Shown here: piece by piece, positions 6,681 through 15,309 of the stretch
Layout: the number at the start of each line of letters is the position of its first letter
Numbering within the stretch: the stretch's first letter is position 1
Assembly (NCBI GenBank): GCA_934565775.1
Contig: CAKTIN010000036.1
Coordinates: 1-19,557, forward strand
From: an uncultured Oscillospiraceae bacterium
GTDB lineage: Bacteria > Bacillota > Clostridia > Oscillospirales > Oscillospiraceae
Reading direction: 5' to 3'
Length of the DNA: 19,557 nt
Position numbers and translations under genes: made by a program
The notes under the pieces: model-generated
Told to the model about the DNA's origin: nothing
Seen by the model: the letters and a program-made list of their open reading frames with translations, nothing else
The model's database searches: none

Positions 6681-7312
6681 TATGCCCCCTCCTTTTGCCC
6701 CAGGAGGTGGAATTGGGACTCGGAGCCCGCCAGCAGCCGCCGGATATTTTCATGGTGCCGGGCGATCAGCAGGGCGCTGGACGCCGTACACAGCCATACG
6801 GCGGCAGACTCCGCCCCCAGGCACAGCAGGCCCACCGGGCAGGCCAGAGCCGCCAGGATCACGGACAAGGACATATACTTCGTAGCAAACAACATCGTTC
6901 CCCAAAGGCCCAGGGCGATCAGCGCCACGCGCCAATCCACAAACCAGATGGCGGCGGCACCCACCAGGAAGCCCTTGCCCCCGTGAAAGCCATACCAGAC
7001 CGGGAAGGCGTGCCCCACCATAGCGCACAGGCCGATATAGGCGGCGCCCACCCCATAGGCGATCCCGGCGTGCCGGAACAGCGGGCAGAACACCAGGCAC
7101 AAAACCACCGACTTCAGCAGATCCAGTGCAAAGACGAACCAGGCATAGCGGTTTCCGAATACCCGCTTAAAGTTCGTAAATCCCGGATTTTTGCTGCCAA
7201 AAGTCCGAATATCCCGATGATAAATCAAATGAGACAGAACGATTGCCGGATTTACGCCTCCGAGCAGATAGCTGGCGGCCCCCACCAGAAAAAACAGCAG
7301 CTGCGGCTTCAT
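6680..7312 (-). CDS. plsY: PlsY-like glycerol-3-phosphate acyltransferase
   Basis: This 210-residue membrane enzyme would move an acyl group from acyl-phosphate to glycerol-3-phosphate, the first step of phospholipid synthesis. PlsY landmarks are GSKNPGFTN (39-47), GHAFPVWYGFHGGKG (100-114) and HHENIRRLLAGSE (186-198), embedded in about six to seven TM segments. Both glycine-rich motifs depart from the usual forms (usual SGNxGATN and GGKGVAT; here SKNPGFTN and GGKGFLV), so this is a divergent paralogue or a sub-family. The ATG overlaps the upstream stop by four bases (ATGA) and its stop overlaps the next start, so it is locked in the operon. FakAB encoded upstream would supply the acyl-phosphate; PlsX is not in the window. 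Confidence 0.87.
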   Translation of the reverse strand: MKPQLLFFLVGAASYLLGGVNPAIVLSHLIYHRDIRTFGSKNPGFTNFKRVFGNRYAWFVFALDLLKSVVLCLVFCPLFRHAGIAYGVGAAYIGLCAMVGHAFPVWYGFHGGKGFLVGAAAIWFVDWRVALIALGLWGTMLFATKYMSLSVILAALACPVGLLCLGAESAAVWLCTASSALLIARHHENIRRLLAGSESQFHLLGQKEGA

Positions 7313-10239
7313 ACGCTCCTTCTCCTTTTCTCCTCCAGCATGGCGAGCAGACTCCGCAGGCGAATGGTCGCCGCCCCCATATTGGAAATTTCGTCAATTT
7401 TCAGCTGGGTGTAGTCCCGCCCGGCCTCCTCCAGAATGGACCGCACCTCGTCGGTGGTAATGGCGTCTACCCCGCACCCGAAGGAGACCAGCTGCACCAG
7501 ATGCAGGTCCTCCTCTGCCGGGGCCCGGGCAATGTACTCCGCCGCGGCATACATCCGGCTGTGATAGGTCCACTGATTCCGGACCTTCGTGGGGAAGGGC
7601 TCCACCAGGCCGCTGAGGCAGTCCTCCGTGATCACCGCCGCCCCCAAATCGCAGATTCGTTGGTCCATGCCGTGATTCACCTCCGGGTCCACATGGTAGG
7701 GCCGCCCGCACAGGACGATCACCGGCTTACCCTCCTTCCGGGCGGCAGCGCGGATGGCCTCTCCCCGGGCCCGCACGGCGGCATGGAAGGCCTCCAGCGC
7801 CTCATAGGCCGCCTTTGACGCCTCATGCACCTGCTTTTGCGTAAGCGCCGGGAATTGGGGCAAGAGAATCTCCCGGATCCGCTTTTCAAACAGTTTCCGG
7901 TCCGCCAGGCTGACAAAGCCGCACAGGAACGGAACCTCCCGGAGCTCCGGCACATTGAGCTTCAGCACCTGGGGGTAATACGCCACCACCGGGCAGTTAA
8001 AATGGTCCACACCCAGGCCCTCGTCCACATTATAGCTCATATCCGGATAGAAGATGGCATCCGGCTTGCGCTCCAGCAGCCACTGGATATGCCCGTGCAT
8101 GAGCTTTGCGGGATAGCAAACCGTATCCGAGGGGATGGTATGCTGCCCGGCATGATACAGCGCCCGGTCGGAATGGGGCGAAACCAGCACATTGAAGCCC
8201 ATCCGGGCGAAAAAGGTATGCCAGAAAGGCAGCAGATCGTAAAAGTTCAGACCCATCGGCAGCCCGATGGTCTTTTTCCCGGGGTCCATTTCCCCGCTGC
8301 GGAAGGCGTCCAGCAGCTCCAGCTTATCGGCATAGAGATCGTACCGGGGCCCGGTCCGGGCCGTATGCAGGGGCTTGGAGCAGCGGTTCCCCGCCAGGAA
8401 GCGCCGCCCTCCAGAAAACTGGTTGACCGTCAGGGAGCAGTGATTCTGGCAGCCGCCGCAGGGCACCTGCCGGACCTTATGCACAAACTGCTCCAGGGCC
8501 TCCCGGTCCAAAAGGGTGCTGCCCGCCCCGGCCCGCTGGGCGGCATACAGCGCCGCGCCATAGGCTCCCATGAGACCGGCCAGTTTGGGGCGGATCACCT
8601 CCCGCCCGGTCTCCTGCTCAAAGGCCCGCAGCACGCAGTCGTTCAGGAAGGTCCCTCCCTGGACCACAATGTGCTCCCCCAGCTCCTCCGGCCGGGCGCA
8701 TCGAATGACCTTATACAGGGCGTTCTTGACTACGCTGATGGACAAGCCCGCGGCAATGTTCTCCACGGTGGCGCCGTCCTTCTGGGCCTGCTTCACGGCG
8801 CTGTTCATAAACACCGTGCAGCGGCTGCCCAGGTCCACCGGCGCCTGGGCAAAGCGCCCCAGGCGGGCAAATTCCTCGCTGGTGTACCCCAGGGTTCCGG
8901 CAAAGGTTTGCAGGAAGGAGCCGCAGCCGGAGGAGCAGGCCTCGTTCAGATACAGGCTGTCAATGAGCCCCCGGCGGATGCGGAAGCACTTGATGTCCTG
9001 CCCGCCGATGTCCAGAATGAAATCCACATCCGGGCGGAACTTTTTTGCCGCCGTATAATGGGCCACGGTCTCCACCAGCCCGTGATCCACGCAGAAGGCG
9101 TTTTTCACAAGCTCTTCGCCGTAGCCGGTGACTGCGCTGCCTCGAATCCGGAGGGCCGGATACGCCCGGTACAGCTCCAGCAGGTACGCCCGGATGAGCT
9201 TCACCGGGTCGCCCTGGTTGGGGCGGTAAAAGGGGTGGAACACGTTTCCCTCCCGGTCGCACAGCAGAGCCTTTACCGTGGTGGATCCTGCATCGATGCC
9301 CAAAAACATCTCGTCCTTGGGAGCCTCCAGCTCCCGGATTCCCTGGGAAGCCGCCTGATGCCGGGCGGCAAAGGCGTCATACTCCTCCCGGGAGGCAAAC
9401 AGCGGCCGGGTCTGGCGGTAATCTCCCTGCCCTGCCCCGGCCCTGACCTGGGCGATCAGCCGGGGCAGCCGCACCTCGCCGCCCACTCCGGCAAGGGCCG
9501 CGCCCAGAGCCACATAGTACAGCGATTGCGCCGGGCAGCGCCCCTGCACCCCCAGGACCTCGTCAAAGCTCTTCCGGAGCTCCGGCAGGAAGCTGAGGGG
9601 CCCGCCCAGATACAGGACGTTTCCCTCAATTCTGCGGCCCTGGGCCAGGCCCGCAATGGTCTGATCCACCACGGCCCGGAAAATTCCCGCCGCCACATCC
9701 TCCCGGCTGGCCCCCTGATTCAGCAGAGGCTGCACATCGGACTTGGCAAAAACCCCGCAGCGGGAAGCAATGGGCAGAACGGTCTTGTGCCGGGCAGCCA
9801 GGTCGTTCAGTGCGGCGGGTGTCGTCTCCATCAGGGTTGCCATCTGGTCGATAAAGGCCCCGGTCCCTCCGGCGCAGGTGCCGTTCATCCGCATCTCAAA
9901 GCCGCCGGTAAGAAAGAGAATCTTAGCGTCCTCGCCGCCCAGCTCGATCACCGCGTCCGTGTCCGGGTAAAACCTCCCCACCGCCAGGCGCTCGGCATAG
10001 ACCTCCTGCACAAAGGGCAGGCCCAGCCGCTCGGCGAAGCCCATGCCCCCCGAGCCGGAGACGGTAACCGCCAGGGGCTCATCGGGGTAGGCTGCGCTCA
10101 GCTTCTCCAGGATTCCCAGGCACACCTCATGGATTCGCGCCCCATGGCGGAGATAATCCGAAGCCAGAATGGCGCCGTCCTCCCCCAGCAGCACATATTT
10201 CATGGTCGTAGAGCCAATATCCAGTCCCAAGCGCTTCAT
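7309..10239 (-). CDS. Double-domain acyl-CoA dehydratase activase with DUF2229-like region
   Basis: This 976-residue protein carries two BadF/HgdC ATPase modules in tandem. Module 1 (1-260) has the phosphate loop LDIGSTTMK, GGEDAK, NGTCAGGTGAFI (Cys122) and SRCGVFAKSDV (Cys161). Module 2 (310-570) has GIDAGSTTVKA, IGGQDIK, NEACSSGCGSF (Cys435, Cys439) and GSRCTVFMNS (Cys474). HgdC-type activases place a [4Fe-4S] cluster between subunits using such cysteines and drive ATP-dependent electron injection into 2-hydroxyacyl-CoA dehydratases. Residues 594-620 hold a further cluster motif, CGGCxxHC plus RC. Residues about 655-960 match the DUF2229-type region (IGLPMGLNFYDLLPFWHTFF, GRPYHVDPEVNHG, SFGCGVDA). 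SD GGAGGAG precedes the ATG, which overlaps the upstream stop (ATGA). Family members are usually longer because the next gene's protein is fused at the C-terminus; here it is separate. Its true substrate is unknown. Confidence 0.87.
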   Translation of the reverse strand: MKRLGLDIGSTTMKYVLLGEDGAILASDYLRHGARIHEVCLGILEKLSAAYPDEPLAVTVSGSGGMGFAERLGLPFVQEVYAERLAVGRFYPDTDAVIELGGEDAKILFLTGGFEMRMNGTCAGGTGAFIDQMATLMETTPAALNDLAARHKTVLPIASRCGVFAKSDVQPLLNQGASREDVAAGIFRAVVDQTIAGLAQGRRIEGNVLYLGGPLSFLPELRKSFDEVLGVQGRCPAQSLYYVALGAALAGVGGEVRLPRLIAQVRAGAGQGDYRQTRPLFASREEYDAFAARHQAASQGIRELEAPKDEMFLGIDAGSTTVKALLCDREGNVFHPFYRPNQGDPVKLIRAYLLELYRAYPALRIRGSAVTGYGEELVKNAFCVDHGLVETVAHYTAAKKFRPDVDFILDIGGQDIKCFRIRRGLIDSLYLNEACSSGCGSFLQTFAGTLGYTSEEFARLGRFAQAPVDLGSRCTVFMNSAVKQAQKDGATVENIAAGLSISVVKNALYKVIRCARPEELGEHIVVQGGTFLNDCVLRAFEQETGREVIRPKLAGLMGAYGAALYAAQRAGAGSTLLDREALEQFVHKVRQVPCGGCQNHCSLTVNQFSGGRRFLAGNRCSKPLHTARTGPRYDLYADKLELLDAFRSGEMDPGKKTIGLPMGLNFYDLLPFWHTFFARMGFNVLVSPHSDRALYHAGQHTIPSDTVCYPAKLMHGHIQWLLERKPDAIFYPDMSYNVDEGLGVDHFNCPVVAYYPQVLKLNVPELREVPFLCGFVSLADRKLFEKRIREILLPQFPALTQKQVHEASKAAYEALEAFHAAVRARGEAIRAAARKEGKPVIVLCGRPYHVDPEVNHGMDQRICDLGAAVITEDCLSGLVEPFPTKVRNQWTYHSRMYAAAEYIARAPAEEDLHLVQLVSFGCGVDAITTDEVRSILEEAGRDYTQLKIDEISNMGAATIRLRSLLAMLEEKRRRSV

Positions 10240-11477
10240 ACCGCTGTCTCCTCCTTCGCCATGGCCAGCATCAGCTTGATCCGGTTCTCCTGATTGACCC
10301 GGGAGGCGCCGGCGTCATAATCCACCGGGAAAATATTGGCCCCCGGATACAGCTCCCGCAGCCGCCGGATGGTGCCCTTTCCCACAATGTGGTTGGGCAG
10401 GCAGCCGAAGGGCTGGGCGCAGATGATGTTGCGGTAGCCCTTTTCAATCAGCTCCGCCGCCTCCCCGGGCAGGAGCCAGCCCTCGCCCATCTTCACTCCG
10501 GGATCGATCACCTGTCCGGCCAACTCCTGCACCCGGTCAAAGGCCACCGGGGCTGCAAACTCCGGATAGGGCCGCAGGGCGTCGATCAGCCAGTCCTCCC
10601 AGCGCGCCGTGACCCGCCCCGCCCAGCGCCCGGCCAGGCGCTTCAGGCCGCTGCCGCCATAGTAGCGGTGGTCTGTCTCCATATTGGCAATGCAATACTG
10701 GAAAAAGCCCAGCACCCCGGGGACCATGTACTCGCAGCCCTGGGAGAGGAGGAATTTCTCCAGGCCGTTGTTTCCGAAGGAGGAATACTTCACATAAATT
10801 TCCCCTACGATCCCCACCTTGACCGCGTCGCGGTGGGTCCTGGGGATGGCGTGGAAATCCGCAGCCATGGCGGCCAGGTTCTTTTTCATGGCTCCCGCCG
10901 TCAGCCCCTGCTTTTTGCGGAACTGCCGGGTCAGCTCGGCGATCCATTTTTCCACCACCGCCCGGGTGTCCCCGGGGTGGTCCTCATAGGGCAGGCACTG
11001 GTTTTTCAGAAGCAGCAGCAGGTCCCCGTAGACAATGCTCCGCATGGCGGCGGCAGCCATCCCCGGGGTGATATGGAAGCCGGAATAGTGCTCCAGCCCG
11101 CCGAAGCTCAGGGAGATCACCGGCACATCCTCCAGGCCCATGCGCTCCAGGGCCTTGCGCAGCAGGCAGATATAGTTGGAGGCCCGGCAGCCGCCTCCTG
11201 TCTGAAACTGAATGAGCGCAGACCTGTGAGGATCGAAATCCCCGCAGGTCAGCGCGTAAATCTGCTGCCCCAGCATACAGATCGCCGGGTAGCAGACATC
11301 GTTATGTAAATACTTCAGCCCCGTGTCAATGACGTCCTTGCCCTCATAATGGACCACCGCCAGGCGGTAGCCATACATCCGAAATACCTCGGAGAGCAGT
11401 TCCATATGCGTGGGGAAAATATCCGGGGCGATGATGGTAGATTGCTCCTTCATCTCCTTGGTAAAATCGACCGGCAA
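10236..11477 (-). CDS. 2-hydroxyacyl-CoA dehydratase-like protein (detached C-terminal module of the activase)
   Basis: This 413-residue cysteine-rich protein has ten Cys, including DVCYPAIC (61-67), QTGGGCRASNYIC (92-104) and CAQPFGCLPNH (353-363), the type of signature seen in the HgdB-like C-terminal module of long activase fusions. Its first residues, FTKEMKEQ followed by TIIAPDI, resemble the linker that joins this module to the DUF2229 region in fused homologues, so the break lies at a domain border. The start is TTG at 11477: AAGGAGG lies 8 bases before it, while the first in-frame ATG (codon 9) lacks a good site. It overlaps the activase gene by four bases (ATGA) and follows fakA by 14 bases. 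It probably works in complex with the activase; whether it is a dehydratase, a reductase or something else is not known. Confidence 0.82.
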   Translation of the reverse strand: MPVDFTKEMKEQSTIIAPDIFPTHMELLSEVFRMYGYRLAVVHYEGKDVIDTGLKYLHNDVCYPAICMLGQQIYALTCGDFDPHRSALIQFQTGGGCRASNYICLLRKALERMGLEDVPVISLSFGGLEHYSGFHITPGMAAAAMRSIVYGDLLLLLKNQCLPYEDHPGDTRAVVEKWIAELTRQFRKKQGLTAGAMKKNLAAMAADFHAIPRTHRDAVKVGIVGEIYVKYSSFGNNGLEKFLLSQGCEYMVPGVLGFFQYCIANMETDHRYYGGSGLKRLAGRWAGRVTARWEDWLIDALRPYPEFAAPVAFDRVQELAGQVIDPGVKMGEGWLLPGEAAELIEKGYRNIICAQPFGCLPNHIVGKGTIRRLRELYPGANIFPVDYDAGASRVNQENRIKLMLAMAKEETAV

Positions 11478-11491
11478 GGTTTCTTCCTCCT

Positions 11492-13147
11492 TTATTGCAG
11501 GATCAGCAGATAATCATAGACGGCCTGGCCGCCGTCCAGAGCATAGCGCTCGGTCCGGGGGCAGCTTCCCTCCAGGAATTGCAGGAAGGCCGCCCGTTCC
11601 TCCGGGTCCACCGCCGCGCCGAAGATCACAAGCAAAAGCTCATGGTTCGAAGCCTTCAGCGCCCGGCTCAGGGCCTGCGCCGCCTCCAGCCGGGTAGGCG
11701 CGCTGACCAGCATCTCCTTGCCGGTAAAGCCCAAGTACCCGTCCCGGTGGATCTCCAGGCCGTTCAGTCCCGCATCCCGGACCGCCCGGGCGACCATCCC
11801 CGTCACCACGTCCCGGGCCGCCTCCCGCAGCGCCCGCTCGATTTCGTCTGCATCGCCGCTGTCATAGCTGAGCATGGACAGCGCCGCATAGCCCTCGCCC
11901 AGGGTTTTGGTCTCGATCACCCGGGCCTGGCTCTGCGGGTATAGCCCGGCCGCCTGCTTGGCCGCCAGGATCACATTGGAATTGTTGGGCAGGACAAAAA
12001 TCGTCTCCGCCTGAACCGCCCGGAAGGCGGCGAGAAACTCCTCTGCCGAGGGGTTGTCCGTTTGTCCGCCGTCGATGACATAGTCCGCGCCCAGCCCCTT
12101 CAGCGCCTCCACGATCCCCGCCCCGGAGGCCACCGTCACCGTGGCGAAGGGTTTTTTCTTCTCTTCCCGGGGCTTTGGGGAAAAATCGTTCTGGACCACG
12201 GTCTCATGGTGCTGCAGCGTCATATTTTCGATCTTCAGCGTTAAGAATTCGCCATAGCTCTGGCAGTGGTTCAGCACCTGCCCCGGCATCATGGTGTGCA
12301 CGTGCACCTTCACCACGGTCCCCGTCTGAAAAGCCACGATGGAGTCTCCCAGGGTCTCCAGATAGGCGATCAGCTCCCGGACGGAAAATGCCGCCGGGTC
12401 GCACTTACAGGTCTGCAATTGCAGGAGGAACTCCGTGCAGTAGCCGAATTCCATGACGCTGTTTTCATTGAACTTGCCCAAATCCACCTCGGCCCCGGCG
12501 GAGGGCCGCTCCGCAGCAATGCGCAGAGTCTCGCCGCTCTGGGTCTTTATCGCCCCCTGGGCGATAAAGTACAGCCCCGCGCCGCCGCTGTCGATGACAC
12601 CGGCCTCCTGCAAAACCGCAAGCAGGTCCGGCGTCCGCTGGAGGGAGGCGTAAAGCTCCTCCAGATAGTCCCGGCCAAAGGACTCCATGGTGGAGTCCGG
12701 AGCCAGACGCCCGGCGGCATACTCCGCCGCCTCCCGGGCCACGGTGAGAATGGTGCCCTCCGTGGGCGTTACCACCGCCCCGTAAGCGGCCCGGACCCCC
12801 TGGCGCAGGGCCTGCGCCAGCTCCGGCAGGCTTGCCGTCTCCAGACCCGCCAATCCGTCGGCAAAGCCCGCGAACAGCTGGGAGAGGATCACCCCGGAAT
12901 TGCCCCGGGCGGACAGCAGAGCCCCGTCCGCCAGGCGGCGGGCCGCCTGATCCACCGGGCCGGACTGCATCCCCTCCAGCCCCCGAAGCCCCCCCAGAAG
13001 GGTCAGGGTCATATTCTGCCCGGTATCTCCGTCCGGAATGGGAAACACATTCAGATTATTGACCACCCCGGCATTGGCCTGTAAATTGGCCGCCCCGCCG
13101 GAGACCAGGCGGATCAGCGTTTCGCCGTCAAAGCGCACCATGCTCAT
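11492..13147 (-). CDS. fakA: FakA, fatty acid kinase catalytic subunit (DAK domain)
   Basis: This 551-residue cytosolic kinase phosphorylates fatty acids held by FakB. The N-terminal DhaL/DAK2-type ATP domain shows NVFPIPDGDTGQNM (33-46; Asp39 and Asp41 are the expected metal ligands), ARGNSGVILSQ (80-90), TPTEGTIL (126-133) and SGGAGLYFIAQG (186-197). The middle domain carries YCTEF and VVKVHVHTMMPG, and the C-terminal part has LPNNSNVILAAKQA, all standard for FakA/YloV (about 550 residues). It starts 3 bases after the fakB stop, with GAGGG 7 bases ahead of the ATG. Genetic linkage with a DegV protein and PlsY supports a fatty-acid activation role over dihydroxyacetone phosphorylation, because no DhaK or PTS partner is present. 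Confidence 0.92.
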   Translation of the reverse strand: MSMVRFDGETLIRLVSGGAANLQANAGVVNNLNVFPIPDGDTGQNMTLTLLGGLRGLEGMQSGPVDQAARRLADGALLSARGNSGVILSQLFAGFADGLAGLETASLPELAQALRQGVRAAYGAVVTPTEGTILTVAREAAEYAAGRLAPDSTMESFGRDYLEELYASLQRTPDLLAVLQEAGVIDSGGAGLYFIAQGAIKTQSGETLRIAAERPSAGAEVDLGKFNENSVMEFGYCTEFLLQLQTCKCDPAAFSVRELIAYLETLGDSIVAFQTGTVVKVHVHTMMPGQVLNHCQSYGEFLTLKIENMTLQHHETVVQNDFSPKPREEKKKPFATVTVASGAGIVEALKGLGADYVIDGGQTDNPSAEEFLAAFRAVQAETIFVLPNNSNVILAAKQAAGLYPQSQARVIETKTLGEGYAALSMLSYDSGDADEIERALREAARDVVTGMVARAVRDAGLNGLEIHRDGYLGFTGKEMLVSAPTRLEAAQALSRALKASNHELLLVIFGAAVDPEERAAFLQFLEGSCPRTERYALDGGQAVYDYLLILQ

Positions 13148-13150
13148 GGC

Positions 13151-14035
13151 TCAGCCCTCAAAGGTCACTTCTTTGCCGAAGCCGAACACCCCCAGGGTGT
13201 CCGGGCCCACAGAGGCGCCGATGATCGGCCCAATGTAGCCCATATAGATCTCCTTGCAGGGGATCTCCGCCAGGACCATCTCCCGCAGCTCCTCCGCCTC
13301 GCCCTGGCAGTCGGCGTGGGCGATGAAGATCATCTGCTCCTGGGGGTGCTCCACCGCCTGGGCCAGCAGGCTCACCAGCTCCCGCATGGAGCTCTGGCGG
13401 CCCTTAACCTTTTTAATGGGCGTCTGATAGCCCTGCACGTCGGAGATCAAGATGGGCTTCACCCCGAACAGATTCCCGAAGAAGGCGGCGGAGGCCTTCA
13501 CCCGGCCCGCCCGCTTCAGGGCGTCCAGGCTGTGTACCGTGACGAACTCGTTCACCCGGTTCCGCTCGGCCAGAATCTTCTCGGCAATCTGGGCCGCAGA
13601 AAGGCCCTGATCCCGGTACTGCGCGGCGCGGACGGCCAGCAGGCCCTCGCCCATGGAAGCGTTCAGAGAATCGATGCAGTAAATGCTGGCCCCGGGATAC
13701 CGCTCCAGCAGCTTCTTGGCCACCACGGCGCCGGTATTCACAGAGCCGGACTGCTTCAGAGAGCAGCCGATGTACACAAGGTCAAAGCCCTGCTCCAGAT
13801 ACTGGGTAAAGATCCGCTCAAATTCCTCCGGGGGCACCTGGGTGGTCAGCACCCGGTTCCCGGCGCGCATCAGATCGTAGAGTTCCTTGGGGGTATAATA
13901 TTCAAAATCCAGGCTGGCCCACTGTTCCTTGTCCTGGTAGACGGTTTTCATCCGGGCATAATCCAGGCCGTAGGCCTGGCGGATCTCCTTGCCCAGGTCC
14001 GAACAGGAATCGGTGATAATCTGTACAGGTCGCAT
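13151..14035 (-). CDS. fakB: DegV-family fatty acid-binding protein (FakB)
   Basis: This 294-residue two-domain lipid-binding protein presents a fatty acid to FakA. Family features are IITDSCSDL (6-14), TTQVPPEEF (64-72, in place of the usual TTSQPSP), CSLKQSGSVNTG (91-102, in place of SSxLSGTY), IDSLNASMGEGLL (121-133), LKRAGRV (173-179, with the conserved Arg178) and GNLFGVKPILI (187-197). The C-terminal IGASVGPDTLG (272-282) has Ser275 where most FakB proteins have His in HxGPGxLG. This marks a variant group and may change the ligand or the carboxylate contact. GGAGG lies 8 bases before the ATG, and the gap to the preceding gene is 3 bases. Adjacent fakA makes the kinase partner assignment firm. 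Confidence 0.9.
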   Translation of the reverse strand: MRPVQIITDSCSDLGKEIRQAYGLDYARMKTVYQDKEQWASLDFEYYTPKELYDLMRAGNRVLTTQVPPEEFERIFTQYLEQGFDLVYIGCSLKQSGSVNTGAVVAKKLLERYPGASIYCIDSLNASMGEGLLAVRAAQYRDQGLSAAQIAEKILAERNRVNEFVTVHSLDALKRAGRVKASAAFFGNLFGVKPILISDVQGYQTPIKKVKGRQSSMRELVSLLAQAVEHPQEQMIFIAHADCQGEAEELREMVLAEIPCKEIYMGYIGPIIGASVGPDTLGVFGFGKEVTFEG

Positions 14036-14038
14036 TGC

Positions 14039-15304
14039 TTAGTCCTCCATTGGTTGTTGTTCGAATTGGGTTTCCTTTGTTTTTTGGCTGCGCCGGACAA
14101 TCCAGGTGCAGATTCCCAGAGACAGCAGCGCCAGTCCCACCTCCACGCAAACGGAGATGAGAAAGGCCGGGGACCGGACGTTGGACGCATTGGTCCCGAT
14201 GATGGGCAGCGTAATGGCAGAGCGGAGCATTCCCAGGACGCTGGCCCCGAGATAGGGCAGGTAGTCCGCGCCGGAGGCCCCGAAATACAGGCTCACCATA
14301 TCGTACGGCAGCAGATTCAGCATCCGCGCCAGGAGGGTGGCCGCAAAATCATTTTTCCGGAACAGCCCGCCCAGCGTCTCCGCCTTGGGATACTTCGCAC
14401 GGATCTTTTCCACGGCCTCCCGGCCGTTCCGCTTTCCGATGAAATAGGGCACCGTGGCCATCACCGCTGAGCCCAGCAGATTCAGCCCGATGGCCACCGG
14501 CAGGGGGAACAAGATCCCGCTGGCTGCATACAAAATCCCGCTGTACATAACGACAGTGAGGGATTTCAGAGCAAACAACAGCAGAAGCACCACCGCCGCC
14601 AGCACCGGGCTGCTGGGGGTAAAGCGCAGGACCTCGTCCACGGAAAAGCGGCTGCGGTTCAGGATGCAGGCCACCACAATGGCCGCCCAGACGCAAAGCA
14701 TCACGATCCGGTAAATCCGGGGACCGTGCTTTTTCCGGTCATTCCACAGCGGCGCGCCCCGGAGCACGGTGAGGTAAAAGTGGGTATACAGGGTCAGAGA
14801 TATCAGCATGGCCGCCATGCAGGCCAGCAGCAGCACGTCCACCACCTTTTGGGGCAGGTTGGGCAGAAGGATCAGCGCGGCGATGGACAGCTCCAGCACC
14901 ACGGTGCAGGCCTTGCCATACCATTTTGCGGAATTGACGCTCCCGGCGTAGTGCATGGAGAGGTAGCCCATGTACAGCATGGCCCCCTCCTTTGCCAGGA
15001 AGAGCACAATAACCCCCCACATCTGGTGATACCGGGTCAGCAGGCACAGGATCATTGCTCCCTGGGTCAGCTTGTCCGCCACGGGGTCCAGAATTTTTCC
15101 CACGTCCGTGACCATGTGGAACCGCCGGGCGACCCAGCCGTCCAGAATATCCGTCAGTGCAGACAGGGCAATGACGCAAACGGCGGCAAGATAGTTCCTT
15201 GCCCCGCAGTACAGCCAGACCAGCAGGGGGATGAGGCACAGCCGGAACAGGCTCATGCAGTTTGGAATCGTCCAGAAGCGGGACTGCGGCCCCTTTTTCT
15301 CCAT
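14039..15304 (-). CDS. CDP-alcohol phosphatidyltransferase fused to a VTT/DedA-like domain
   Basis: This 421-residue membrane protein has two recognisable parts. Residues about 8-185 are a CDP-alcohol phosphatidyltransferase with the full active-site pattern DxxDGxxAR-x8-GxxxDxxxD (Asp52, Asp55, Gly56, Ala59, Arg60, Gly69, Asp73, Asp77), as in PgsA and bacterial cardiolipin synthases. Residues about 240-405 look like a SNARE-associated/TVP38 (VTT) domain, with SGILFPLPVAIGLNLLGSAV, PYFIGKRNG and LARMLNLLPYDMVSLYFG. VTT/DedA proteins are linked to lipid scrambling. The product may be phosphatidylglycerophosphate or another phospholipid. I use the ATG at 15304 (GAGGAG 8 bases before) rather than a GTG three codons earlier with no spaced ribosome site. 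The gap to fakB is 3 bases. Confidence 0.87.
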   Translation of the reverse strand: MEKKGPQSRFWTIPNCMSLFRLCLIPLLVWLYCGARNYLAAVCVIALSALTDILDGWVARRFHMVTDVGKILDPVADKLTQGAMILCLLTRYHQMWGVIVLFLAKEGAMLYMGYLSMHYAGSVNSAKWYGKACTVVLELSIAALILLPNLPQKVVDVLLLACMAAMLISLTLYTHFYLTVLRGAPLWNDRKKHGPRIYRIVMLCVWAAIVVACILNRSRFSVDEVLRFTPSSPVLAAVVLLLLFALKSLTVVMYSGILYAASGILFPLPVAIGLNLLGSAVMATVPYFIGKRNGREAVEKIRAKYPKAETLGGLFRKNDFAATLLARMLNLLPYDMVSLYFGASGADYLPYLGASVLGMLRSAITLPIIGTNASNVRSPAFLISVCVEVGLALLSLGICTWIVRRSQKTKETQFEQQPMED

Positions 15305-15309
15305 CTTCC

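Noticed and set aside
7825..10293. An 822-codon plus-strand open frame opposite the activase gene
   Set aside because: It has the His/Gln/Leu-rich composition typical of the antisense of GC-rich genes, and no family motif. The minus strand encodes a clear activase. The same applies to other long plus-strand frames in 100-16000.
10236..11477. The two activase genes as a single gene broken by a frameshift
   Set aside because: The C-terminal module is encoded before, not after, the N-terminal part, and each gene has its own ribosome site. A frameshift cannot produce this order.
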